52,198 nucleotides of DNA from Limiplasma sp048370855. Lineage in GTDB: Bacteria > Bacillota > Clostridia > Christensenellales > Aristaeellaceae. Shown piece by piece: positions 33,104 to 41,052 of the stretch (its first letter is position 1; each line of letters starts with the position of its first letter). A program made the translations under genes and the position numbers. Below the pieces are notes generated by a model that saw only the letters and a list, made by a program, of their open reading frames with translations, did not search any database and was not told the DNA's origin. The stretch spans positions 1 to 52,198 of the forward strand of contig DBGEOK010000090.1 of assembly GCA_048370855.1 (NCBI GenBank). Reading direction: 5' to 3'.

Positions 33104-34561
33104 CTATTCCAGCTCGCCATAATGGGCGCTGGGCGTCAGGTCGTACAGCACGCGCGCGATGCCGTGTACCTCCGTGCGCACGCGGTCGGTCACGCGTTCC
33201 AGCACGTCAAACGGCAGCCGCGCCGCGTAAGCGCCGCCCTGCGCGGCTTGCAGCGCGCGCAGGCAGACCGCGTAGCCCTCCGGCCGGTCCGGGTTCCGCG
33301 CCAGCGTGGCGTAGTATTGCCAAAGGCGCTTTTCGTAGCCACCCTGGCGAATTTCCTCCATCAAAATGGCGTCGGCGGCCCGAAGCACATTCAGCCGTTC
33401 CTCGGTCACGTTATCCATGATGCGCAGCGCCAGACCGCTGGCCGGAAAAGGCCGCCTTTCCGCCACCGAGGCCGGCAGCTTCAGCGCCAGCGCCAGACGG
33501 CGCACCTCGTCCTTGAACAGGTCGCGCACGGGCTCGCAGACGGTAAGCCTCGCCTCGCCCTTCGCGCCGTCGATCTCCGCGCTTGGGGAAAACCCGAAAA
33601 GGGCGTCGTTAAAGGTGGTTCCCATGATGAAGGTGTGAATATCCGGCTCGAAGGTGAGCTGCTTTAACAAAACCTGTATCATCAGTAAGGAGGTGATGCG
33701 CTCCTTATCATCGGAGCTGGTTACGCCCGAGAGCGCCCTCAGGAACGCTTCCCTCGCGTCCACATGCGCGACCACAAGCCCCATGGCGTCCATAAAGGTG
33801 CTTATGACCGACTGCGGCTCGTCCAGGCGGAACAGCCCCGTATCCACAAAAACGCAGATCAGCCTGTCGCCGACCGCCATATGCGCAAGCTTGGCGCATA
33901 CCGCGCTGTCCACGCCGCCGGATACCGCGCACAGCACGCGCCCCTCTGGCGCGGCGGCGCGAATGCGGGCGACGGCCCGGTCGATGATGGTGTCCTCGTC
34001 CCAATCCGCCTTGCACCCGCAAATGCCGCAGGCAAAATTAAACAAAATCTGCGCGGAATCCGGATCGTTGCGCTCAATTGGATATTGGACGGCGTACAGC
34101 GGCAAAAGGTTATGGCGGAACCCGATCACCCTCTCGGTCGCGGTCGCCACAGAGGTCAGCGCGTCCGGCAGCGTGAGCGCGGAAATACCCCGCAGCACAT
34201 GCTCGCCGCCGTTGATTCCCTCAAACAGCGGGCCTTTCTCCAGGCCAAGCGTAACCGCCCCGGAGGCGTCGTCAGGCCTGCCCGCTTCCCCGCCGTAATG
34301 CGTGCAAAGGGCCACGGCCGCGCCTCCCAGCGCCAATACGGGAACCCCCGCCGTCAGCAGGGAAAAATCCAGCCCGTCAAGCGATTCCTCCGAACCCTCG
34401 TCAGCCGCCAGCACAATCCCGCGCGGCGCGAGCGCGGAAGCCTCCGCCGCCGTGGTTTCAAAGGGCAGCAGCGTGCAATACACCTGCCGCCAGCGAAGCG
34501 TGCGGGCAATCAGCCCCGCCAGGCTTGCGTTGCGGCTAAGCACGAGAATGGTATCTTGCAT
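33104..34561 (-). CDS. GMP synthetase-like protein with inactive glutaminase domain
   Basis: Full-length relative of GuaA (485 residues) but strongly altered. In the N-terminal amidotransferase domain the nucleophile motif (GVCYGMQ in GuaA) is LALGGAAV, so the Cys is Gly79. The VQFHPE motif is VQYPIE, so the catalytic His is lost, leaving Glu163. The ATP pyrophosphatase loop AVSGGVDSAV (212-221) and the CVFVDTGL and EPVRDLFKDEVR blocks are intact. The XMP-site motifs are changed: SHHNVGGLP becomes a region near 328-336 (AEIDGAKGE), RPFPGPGL becomes RPFPASGL, and the C-terminal TIEWE becomes HYGELE. It is unlikely to make GMP from glutamine. It may use ammonia on another substrate. The start has AAGGAGG. 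Confidence 0.85.
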   Translation of the reverse strand: MQDTILVLSRNASLAGLIARTLRWRQVYCTLLPFETTAAEASALAPRGIVLAADEGSEESLDGLDFSLLTAGVPVLALGGAAVALCTHYGGEAGRPDDASGAVTLGLEKGPLFEGINGGEHVLRGISALTLPDALTSVATATERVIGFRHNLLPLYAVQYPIERNDPDSAQILFNFACGICGCKADWDEDTIIDRAVARIRAAAPEGRVLCAVSGGVDSAVCAKLAHMAVGDRLICVFVDTGLFRLDEPQSVISTFMDAMGLVVAHVDAREAFLRALSGVTSSDDKERITSLLMIQVLLKQLTFEPDIHTFIMGTTFNDALFGFSPSAEIDGAKGEARLTVCEPVRDLFKDEVRRLALALKLPASVAERRPFPASGLALRIMDNVTEERLNVLRAADAILMEEIRQGGYEKRLWQYYATLARNPDRPEGYAVCLRALQAAQGGAYAARLPFDVLERVTDRVRTEVHGIARVLYDLTPSAHYGELE

Positions 34562-34967
34562 GGCTTCCTCCTTCTTGCCGTCGGGAAGAGATCAGGCCGC
34601 GAGCGAATGACGCCCGTTTCGGATTCTGAACAATATTCTTCGCGGGCGCCTGAAAATCCTTCAAGAAAGACCGGTTTTTCGCGGCGGATACGCCCTTGCC
34701 GAAAGATTTACATTTTCGGCGGGCCGTTTCCTCAGCCGTTCCCGCCGCCCGGCCCCCCGGTCCAGGGGGCTCCCAAAACAAAAGGGGTTGTAGACTTCCG
34801 GGATTATTGGTATAATAAGCATTGGCACTGGTGTAAAGCGCGCGCTTGCCACGGGGCGTCGAAGGCCCCGCCGCTATCATTCGCAATCATCCGCCGCAAG
34901 GCGTAACCTGCCCGATGCTTCCGCGGGCCATACCCAACCCGGAACCAATGATAAGGAGTGCGAAAAC
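34562..34967 (+). promoter_or_regulatory. divergent intergenic region with promoter for the propeller-protein operon
   Basis: The 406-base gap between the divergent GuaA-like and large propeller genes contains TTGTAG (34788-34793) and a perfect TATAAT (34811-34816) with 17-base spacing on the plus strand. The leader would be about 145 bases and contains a small hairpin CGGGGC/GCCCCG near 34853-34871. I found no convincing minus-strand promoter and no repeat copy. Confidence 0.6.
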
Positions 34968-37900
34968 TTGAGCGATTTTTACCGCAACCAACCAACTCCC
35001 GGCGATTCCTTCCTTCCGCCCGACCAGGGCGCGGGGGCGGACCCTCAGGCTCAGGAGCTGTACGGCGCTCCACTTGGAAGCTACGCTCCGGAAGGCGACC
35101 CGTTCGGACCGGGCGCGGACCCCTTCGCGGCCTACGACGATCCTTCGGCTCCCATGCCGGAGGGCGGGGACGAGTTTGCCGCCTGGCGCAGGCCGTCGGG
35201 GGGCGGATTCCTGACGGACGATCCCATGCCTTTCGGCGCGGAGCTGCAGCAGGGCGGCGTACCGCTTTTTACAAGCGCTCAGGACGCCGACGCCAGCTTC
35301 CGGGAGCAAGGGGACTCCGCGCCCACGCGCATAGCCCGCCCCGTCGTCGCCGCGCAGAAGGTTAGCAAGCGCACCACCGTGGAACGCGCGGCCCAGACAG
35401 CCTTCGCGCCTCCGCCGCAATCCGGCGGCCAGCCGGAAACGGACGCCGACGCGCTGCCCGAGGCCGCCGTAAATGCCCGGCCCGCCGACGCGCAATCAAA
35501 CGGCGGGGAAGCGCCCGTCCGCCGCAGGCGGCGCATGGACCGTCGTGCCGCCGAAACCGCCGGGCAGCAGACGATGCCTGCCGAGGCCGACGAACAACCC
35601 GTCTTTGACCCGTTCCAGGCGGGGGATACCGAAATGCCGCAAGCGGCCTCAGCCGCCGCGCGGCCGGAGCGCCGCGCGGCGACGCCGGGAGGCCGTTATA
35701 CCGGACCGCGTACCGCCATGCCCTCTGGCGGCGTTCAGGCCCGGCCGGGAAGAAGCGCTTCGGAGCGCGCCCGCGTGGCGCCCGCATCTTTTTCGGGGCC
35801 GTCGGAGCCCGCCGTGGACGAGCTTCCCCCAAGGGAACAGAGGCCCGTTCCGACACAGCCTCGCCGCCAGGTTCCCCCTCAGGGACAACGGCCCGGAGCT
35901 CAGAGGCCCGCCGCGCAGGGGCAGCGGCCCCCGGCGGGACGTGCCCCCGCGTCGCAGGGACAGCGGCCTCCCGCCGCAAGAGCTCCTCAGGGGCAAAGGC
36001 CGTCGCCGCAGGGACAGCGGCCCGCCGGGCAGCGTCCCGTTCCGCCGCAGGGGGCTCCGCTCGGCGCGCAGGGTTATGCGCAAAGTGCGGGCGTTCCCGT
36101 CCGGCGGCAGCTCCCCGAAGCGGCCGTTTCAGGCCGCCCCGCCTATCGCGGCGGTCCGCCGCTTCCCAGGGACGAGGACCCGGATGAGTTTAATCCGCAC
36201 GCGTCGGTTAAGCGCAAACGGTATGAGTTTGAGGACGACGAGGAGGACGAGCCCGCTCGCGGGCACGGCGCGCTGATTCCGATTTTAGCCGTGCTGCTGG
36301 TTGTCGGCGTGTTGCTGGCGGGCATCTGCCTGCCGGACTGGCAGGGCATGGGCGGCGGGTTAGGCACGGCGATGGGGTCCGTCAAGTCCTCCGTCATGTC
36401 CGTCTTTTCCAGCGTCAAGAACATGATCGCCCCCGAGGAGGAGCCCGTCAAGAGCTTCACCGCGGCGGCGGCCGAGGCCTTCGCGCCGTCCGCGGTCATG
36501 TTTACGGTGCAAACCTCCAAAACCGTCGCGGGCATCCGCATCGCCGACGACAACGGACGGACCGTGTACAACCGGGCTTATTCGCCCGACGACCTTTCGC
36601 TCGCCGGCGAGGTGATTGAAAACAGCAACGCGCTGATTTGGAAGCCTTCCTTTACGATGGAGGATGCCTACACAGGCGGCTTTACCGTTTATGCGCAAAA
36701 GCAGGACGGCGCCGAAAGCGAGGGCGTGCGCAGCGACCATACCCTGACCATCGACGCGCCGAGGCCGGTCGCCCCGCCCGTGCAAAGCTTTTCCTTAGAC
36801 CCCGCGGAGGGCGTCGTGCCGACACGCCTGACCTTCACGCTGACGACCTCCGCCGAGGTGGCCGCCGTTCGCATCGCCGATCAGTACAACGCGCCCGTCG
36901 TAACCCTTTACGCGGCGGAATCCGGCGGTGAAAGCGGCGTGATGACCGACCGGGGCGACACGCGGGAATGGACCCTCTACGCCGACGTCGATTCCCCCTA
37001 TGCGGGCGATTATACGGCGCAATACCAAACGGATAACGGGGATCTGAACTTTACCAGCTCGGATTATACCGCCAGCGTGGAGCTGACCTCCGGCGAGCAG
37101 GAGCCGGACGTTGGAGATGAAAATGATCCCTCGCCTACGGAAGGCGCGGAGCCGTCCTCGGATGACAGCGGGTTGACCGGCGTCGCCGCCCCGGCGAGCA
37201 CCGACCAGCCGATTATTCCGGCCACGCCCGTCCCGACGGCGACGCCGGAGCCTACCGCCACGCCGCAGCCAACCTCTACGCCCTTGCCCAGCCTGACCGC
37301 GGAGGCAAGCGAGACAGCCGCGCCGGACGCGATCAAGCTGACGGCAACGCTGTACCAGGACGGCAAGACCGCCAAGAGCTACTCCCGCACCAAGACCATT
37401 TCCATGCTCAATCCCTTCACCACCTATGAGGGCGGAAGCGATTACGCCGTGTGGAAGCAGGCGGGCGTGCTCACCTTCCGCAGCGGGCCGTTCCGCCAAA
37501 ACGCCAGCTACGGCACCGTCGAGGTGGAAAAAAAGGCGCTGTCCCAGCTATGGAGCCAGCCCGTCGGCAGCATGAAGGTGAATAAGGCCACGCTATATGG
37601 AATAGGCGCTCCGGGACAGGCGGTCATCGTGAAGTGGCCGACCGAGGTTCGGCAGCGCATGGGGATCTCGGATGAAATGAAGAAGGTTACCGCCCTCAAG
37701 GAAGTGATCGTGGCGGGTCAGGACGGCAACCTCTACTTCTACAACCTGCTGGACGGCACGGCGACCCGCGACCCGCTGAAGCTGGGCGCTCCCAGCGCGG
37801 GAGGCCTGTCCGTAGCCACCAACGGCACGCCGATCCTCGGCGTGGGCCAGAGCCACAGCCGGCTTGCCAGCAAGACCGTCAAAAACGGCTACCATATTAT

Positions 37901-38843
37901 TAACCTTCTGACCAACGAAAAGCTCCGGCTGATCGAGTGCGACGGCAAGGACAAAAACAGCAACTACACCGGCGCGACCGGCGCGGCGCTGTTTGACAGC
38001 GCAAGCGGCGCGATGATTTTCGGCAGCCAAAACGGCGTGCTGTATGTCGCCGAGCTTGGACCTCAAAAGGAGGTTTACGATTACCAGACCGGGAAGCTGG
38101 CGCTGGGAACGTCCCGCCAGGGCTACAAAACGCTGGCGGCCAAGCAGGAAAAGAAAAATACCAACATTGACGCAAGCGTCGCCATGTACGATCATTACGT
38201 GTACTACGCGGACCAGTCCGGCATTGTCCAGTGCGTGGACGTCAATACCCTTCAGCCGGTCTGGGCGGTCAATACCGGCGATAACGTAGACGCGACGCCG
38301 GCCTTGGATATGGAGGACGGGCAGACCCTCGCGCTCTACACCGGCAATACGATCCTCAACCAGGGCAAGAGCGGCGTATGCACCATCCGCCGCCTGAACG
38401 CGCTTACCGGTGAAGAGGATTGGTCCTATGAGGCGCCTGAGCTTGCCTACACCACCGAATACCCCGTCGGCTGCGAAGCCAGCCCGGTGGTGGGTCAGCA
38501 GTCCATTGACGACCTTGTCATTTTCACGCTCAGCAAAGGCAAGGACGGTTCGGAGGTGATCGCCTTCCATAAACAAAACGGCTCCGTCGCGTGGCAGACC
38601 CAGCTAGAAAGCAATACGGTTTCCAGCCCCGTCGCCGTGTACAACAAGGATGGCGACGCCTGGATTATCCAGGCCGAGAGCGACGGCAGCGTGCATTTGA
38701 TGGACGGCAAAACCGGAGACATCCTCAACACGCTGAAGCTGGAGGGCGAAATCGAGGCGTCCCCTGCCGTATACGGCAATCTGCTGATTATCGGCACAAC
38801 TGGAAAGAATACAGGCGCGGTTTACTGCATTAAAATAGAGTAA
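34968..38843 (+). CDS. large membrane protein, Pro/Gln-rich N-terminus and beta-propeller ectodomain
   Basis: A 1291-residue protein I cannot assign by name. Residues 1-430 are cytoplasmic and of low complexity, rich in Pro, Gln, Arg and Ala, with QRP-type repeats at about 285-385. One membrane segment (about 434-456, ALIPILAVLLVVGVLLAGI) follows an acidic stretch. Outside there are two Ig-like stretches (about 490-712), a Thr-Pro linker (TPVPTATPEPTATPQPTSTP, about 750-778), then about 480 residues of PQQ/WD40-like propeller repeats (TPALDMEDGQTLA, SSPVAVYNKDGDAW, ASPAVYGNLL). The start codon is TTG at 34968, chosen for its AAGGAG site; no ATG lies nearby. plsX follows after 16 bases. Confidence 0.8.
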   Translation: MSDFYRNQPTPGDSFLPPDQGAGADPQAQELYGAPLGSYAPEGDPFGPGADPFAAYDDPSAPMPEGGDEFAAWRRPSGGGFLTDDPMPFGAELQQGGVPLFTSAQDADASFREQGDSAPTRIARPVVAAQKVSKRTTVERAAQTAFAPPPQSGGQPETDADALPEAAVNARPADAQSNGGEAPVRRRRRMDRRAAETAGQQTMPAEADEQPVFDPFQAGDTEMPQAASAAARPERRAATPGGRYTGPRTAMPSGGVQARPGRSASERARVAPASFSGPSEPAVDELPPREQRPVPTQPRRQVPPQGQRPGAQRPAAQGQRPPAGRAPASQGQRPPAARAPQGQRPSPQGQRPAGQRPVPPQGAPLGAQGYAQSAGVPVRRQLPEAAVSGRPAYRGGPPLPRDEDPDEFNPHASVKRKRYEFEDDEEDEPARGHGALIPILAVLLVVGVLLAGICLPDWQGMGGGLGTAMGSVKSSVMSVFSSVKNMIAPEEEPVKSFTAAAAEAFAPSAVMFTVQTSKTVAGIRIADDNGRTVYNRAYSPDDLSLAGEVIENSNALIWKPSFTMEDAYTGGFTVYAQKQDGAESEGVRSDHTLTIDAPRPVAPPVQSFSLDPAEGVVPTRLTFTLTTSAEVAAVRIADQYNAPVVTLYAAESGGESGVMTDRGDTREWTLYADVDSPYAGDYTAQYQTDNGDLNFTSSDYTASVELTSGEQEPDVGDENDPSPTEGAEPSSDDSGLTGVAAPASTDQPIIPATPVPTATPEPTATPQPTSTPLPSLTAEASETAAPDAIKLTATLYQDGKTAKSYSRTKTISMLNPFTTYEGGSDYAVWKQAGVLTFRSGPFRQNASYGTVEVEKKALSQLWSQPVGSMKVNKATLYGIGAPGQAVIVKWPTEVRQRMGISDEMKKVTALKEVIVAGQDGNLYFYNLLDGTATRDPLKLGAPSAGGLSVATNGTPILGVGQSHSRLASKTVKNGYHIINLLTNEKLRLIECDGKDKNSNYTGATGAALFDSASGAMIFGSQNGVLYVAELGPQKEVYDYQTGKLALGTSRQGYKTLAAKQEKKNTNIDASVAMYDHYVYYADQSGIVQCVDVNTLQPVWAVNTGDNVDATPALDMEDGQTLALYTGNTILNQGKSGVCTIRRLNALTGEEDWSYEAPELAYTTEYPVGCEASPVVGQQSIDDLVIFTLSKGKDGSEVIAFHKQNGSVAWQTQLESNTVSSPVAVYNKDGDAWIIQAESDGSVHLMDGKTGDILNTLKLEGEIEASPAVYGNLLIIGTTGKNTGAVYCIKIE

Positions 38844-38859
38844 CGAAAGAGGCGTTTCC

Positions 38860-39891
38860 ATGAGAATCTACCTGGATGCCATGGGCGGCGACAACGCGCC
38901 CCAGGCGCCTGCCGAGGGGGCGCTGGAAGCCCTCGCCGAATACCCCGAGCTTTCCATAGAGTTGGCCGGACCGCTTAACGCCGTAAAGGAAACGGTGGAC
39001 CGCGTCTTCGCGCAGGCGGAGCCCAGGCTGCGCGGACGGCTGATCCTGACCGATTGCCCTGAGGTAATCGAAAACTGCGAGGCTCCCGTCATGGCCGTGC
39101 GCAAAAAGAAGCGCAGCGCCATTGTGGACGGAATGCTGAAGCTGCGCGACGGCCAGGCGGACGCCTTCGTCTCGGCCGGCAGCACGGGCGCGGTGCTTTC
39201 CGGGGGGATGTTCCGGCTGGGGCGCATTCCAGGCATCGAGCGTCCGGCGCTGGCCCCGCTGCTTCCCAACGGCAAGGACTACTTTCTGCTGATCGACTGC
39301 GGCGCAAACGTGGATTGTCGCCCGGAATACCTTCATCAGTTTGCCATGATGGGAAGCGCCTATATGCAAGGCATGCGTGGAATCAAAAACCCCCGCGTCG
39401 GGCTGGTGAACAACGGGGCCGAGGCGGAGAAGGGCTGCGCGCTTACCAAGGATGCCTACGCCCTGCTTGCCGCAGATAAGCGCCTGAACTTTACCGGCAA
39501 TGTGGAGGCGCGCGAGATTACGCACGACGCCGCGGACGTCATCGTGTGCGACGGCTTTGTGGGCAACGTGATCCTCAAGTTCATGGAAGGCGTCGCGGGC
39601 ACGCTGATGGGCATTATCAAGCGGGAGCTTACGAGCGATTTCAAAAGCAAGCTGGGCGCGCTGCTTGCCAAGCCCGCGTTCCGCCGCGTCAAGAAAACCA
39701 TGGATTACAGCGAGGTAGGCGGAGCCCCCCTCCTGGGCGTGCGCGGCAATGTGATTAAGGCGCACGGCTCGTCCAGCGGTCACGCGATAGCCTGCGCGGT
39801 TAAGCAGGCCGTTTCGATGGTCGAAGGCGACGTGGTGGGCAAGATCGAGCGGCTTCTGGTCTGTGCGGAGGCGCAAAGCCCCTCCGAATAG
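38860..39891 (+). CDS. plsX: phosphate acyltransferase PlsX
   Basis: Converts acyl-ACP to acyl-phosphate for the PlsY step of phospholipid synthesis. The 343-residue protein starts with the family signature MRIYLDAMGGDNAPQ and shows SAGSTGA, LIDCGANVDCRPEYL, VGLVNNGAEAEKG and VCDGFVGNVILK. The start has AAAGAGG. It is followed by acpP (about 50-base gap), the common plsX-acpP order in Firmicutes. The fapR and fabD genes often found with it are absent here. Confidence 0.97.
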   Translation: MRIYLDAMGGDNAPQAPAEGALEALAEYPELSIELAGPLNAVKETVDRVFAQAEPRLRGRLILTDCPEVIENCEAPVMAVRKKKRSAIVDGMLKLRDGQADAFVSAGSTGAVLSGGMFRLGRIPGIERPALAPLLPNGKDYFLLIDCGANVDCRPEYLHQFAMMGSAYMQGMRGIKNPRVGLVNNGAEAEKGCALTKDAYALLAADKRLNFTGNVEAREITHDAADVIVCDGFVGNVILKFMEGVAGTLMGIIKRELTSDFKSKLGALLAKPAFRRVKKTMDYSEVGGAPLLGVRGNVIKAHGSSSGHAIACAVKQAVSMVEGDVVGKIERLLVCAEAQSPSE

Positions 39892-39941
39892 ATAGGCGTT
39901 CTCGCCATAATCAATTACGCAATAAAAGGAGGACAAATCCC

Positions 39942-40169
39942 ATGGTTTTTGAAAAGGTACGCGATATGATCGCCTCCCAGCTTCAGGTGGACGCAGCTTC
40001 CATTACCCCGGAAAGCCGGCTGGTGGAGGATCTCAAGGCGGACAGCGCCAACGTGATGGTGATGATTCTGGAGCTGGAAAGCGAGTTTGGCATCGAGGTG
40101 GAGGACGAGGTCATCCTTCAGCTCAAAACCGTCGGGGACGTGGTCGGTTATATTGAAAAGCACCAGTAA
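39942..40169 (+). CDS. acpP: acyl carrier protein
   Basis: A 75-residue acidic carrier of the growing fatty-acyl chain. The phosphopantetheine site is in KADSANVM (Ser35), where most ACPs have DSLDxVE; here the residues after Ser are ANVMVMILELE, a slightly divergent helix II. The start has a perfect AAAGGAGG. It follows plsX and precedes rnc, from which it is separated by a perfect 13-pair hairpin. The divergence at DSAN leaves some chance that this is a specialised ACP, but the plsX-rnc context supports the housekeeping one. Confidence 0.92.
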   Translation: MVFEKVRDMIASQLQVDAASITPESRLVEDLKADSANVMVMILELESEFGIEVEDEVILQLKTVGDVVGYIEKHQ

Positions 40170-40191
40170 GGGCATTGAATTTTCTTTCCGG

Positions 40192-40220
40192 CGCCCCCAA
40201 CGGCATAGCCGTTGGGGGCG
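40192..40220 (+). terminator. perfect hairpin between acpP and rnc
   Basis: CGCCCCCAACGGC (40192-40204) and GCCGTTGGGGGCG (40208-40220) form 13 perfect pairs with an ATA loop. There is no T-run, so it may protect the acpP 3' end or be an RNase III processing site; termination is possible but rnc has no obvious promoter of its own. Confidence 0.6.
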
Positions 40221-40335
40221 TTGGGAACCTTGTAGGCAGCGGGCTTTTTTCCGCCGCCTGCGCGGCTAAGGAGACGGATGACTTTAGGCCCGCCGCGCTT
40301 CGACCAATCCCCGCCATCCGGCAAAGGAGAATTTT

Positions 40336-40992
40336 ATGCAAGCTTTTCAGCAAGCCATTGGCTATACCTTTCGCAACCCGGCCCACCTGCGCCTGGCGTT
40401 GACGCATCCCTCCACAAAGCTGCCCGATAACCAGAGGCTGGAGTTTCTGGGAGACGCTGTCCTGGAGTTTTGCGTCAGCGACATGCTGTACCGGAAATAC
40501 CCGGACCTTCACGAAGGCGAGCTCACCGCGCGCCGCGCCGCCCTTGTATGCGAGCGCACGCTCAGCCTCATCGCCGGTTCGCTGGGGCTTGGCCGCTGCC
40601 TGCTTATGGGGCATGGCGAGGAGCAGACCGGCGGGCGTGAAAAGCCCAGCATCCTTGCGGACGCGATGGAAGCCGTGCTCGCCGCCATTTATGTGGACGG
40701 CGGGTATGAAGCCGCGCGCGGGGTCATTTCCCGCCTGTTCAGCCAGGAGGAAAGCCTGATCGCATGGCGCGGTCAGGACGACAAGGGCGCGCTTCAGGAG
40801 TATACGCAGGCGCACGAGCTTGCGCTTCCCGAATACGAAATCGTAAGCCAGGAGGGGCCGGATCATAACCGCCGCTTTACCGCGCGCGTCAGCGTACTTG
40901 GCAAAGCGGTCGCCACGGGAGAGGGCAACAGCAAGAAGGCGGCGGAGCAGGCCGCCGCTAGGGAGGCCCTGAAGGCATACGGCCAGGCCTAG
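40336..40992 (+). CDS. rnc: ribonuclease III
   Basis: Cleaves double-stranded RNA in rRNA and mRNA processing. The 218-residue protein has the signature NQRLEFLGDAVLEF (residues 32-45, with the metal-binding acidic residues), a second acidic cluster ILADAMEAVLAAIY, and a C-terminal double-stranded RNA-binding domain (about 150-216, ending GNSKKAAEQAAAREAL). The start has AAAGGAG. It sits in the usual acpP-rnc-smc-ftsY order of Firmicutes. The spacing hairpin upstream is a possible self-target. Confidence 0.97.
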   Translation: MQAFQQAIGYTFRNPAHLRLALTHPSTKLPDNQRLEFLGDAVLEFCVSDMLYRKYPDLHEGELTARRAALVCERTLSLIAGSLGLGRCLLMGHGEEQTGGREKPSILADAMEAVLAAIYVDGGYEAARGVISRLFSQEESLIAWRGQDDKGALQEYTQAHELALPEYEIVSQEGPDHNRRFTARVSVLGKAVATGEGNSKKAAEQAAAREALKAYGQA

Positions 40993-41052
40993 GGTTCCCC
41001 TCCGGGGCCGCGGAAGGGGCCGCGGGCTCAAAATCCCCAAAGGAGTGTACAG

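Noticed and set aside
34968..38843. PQQ-dependent dehydrogenase
   Set aside because: Propeller repeats are present but there is no signal peptide, no catalytic Asp-Pro-Glu context or cytochrome domain, and the protein is anchored with a long cytoplasmic part.
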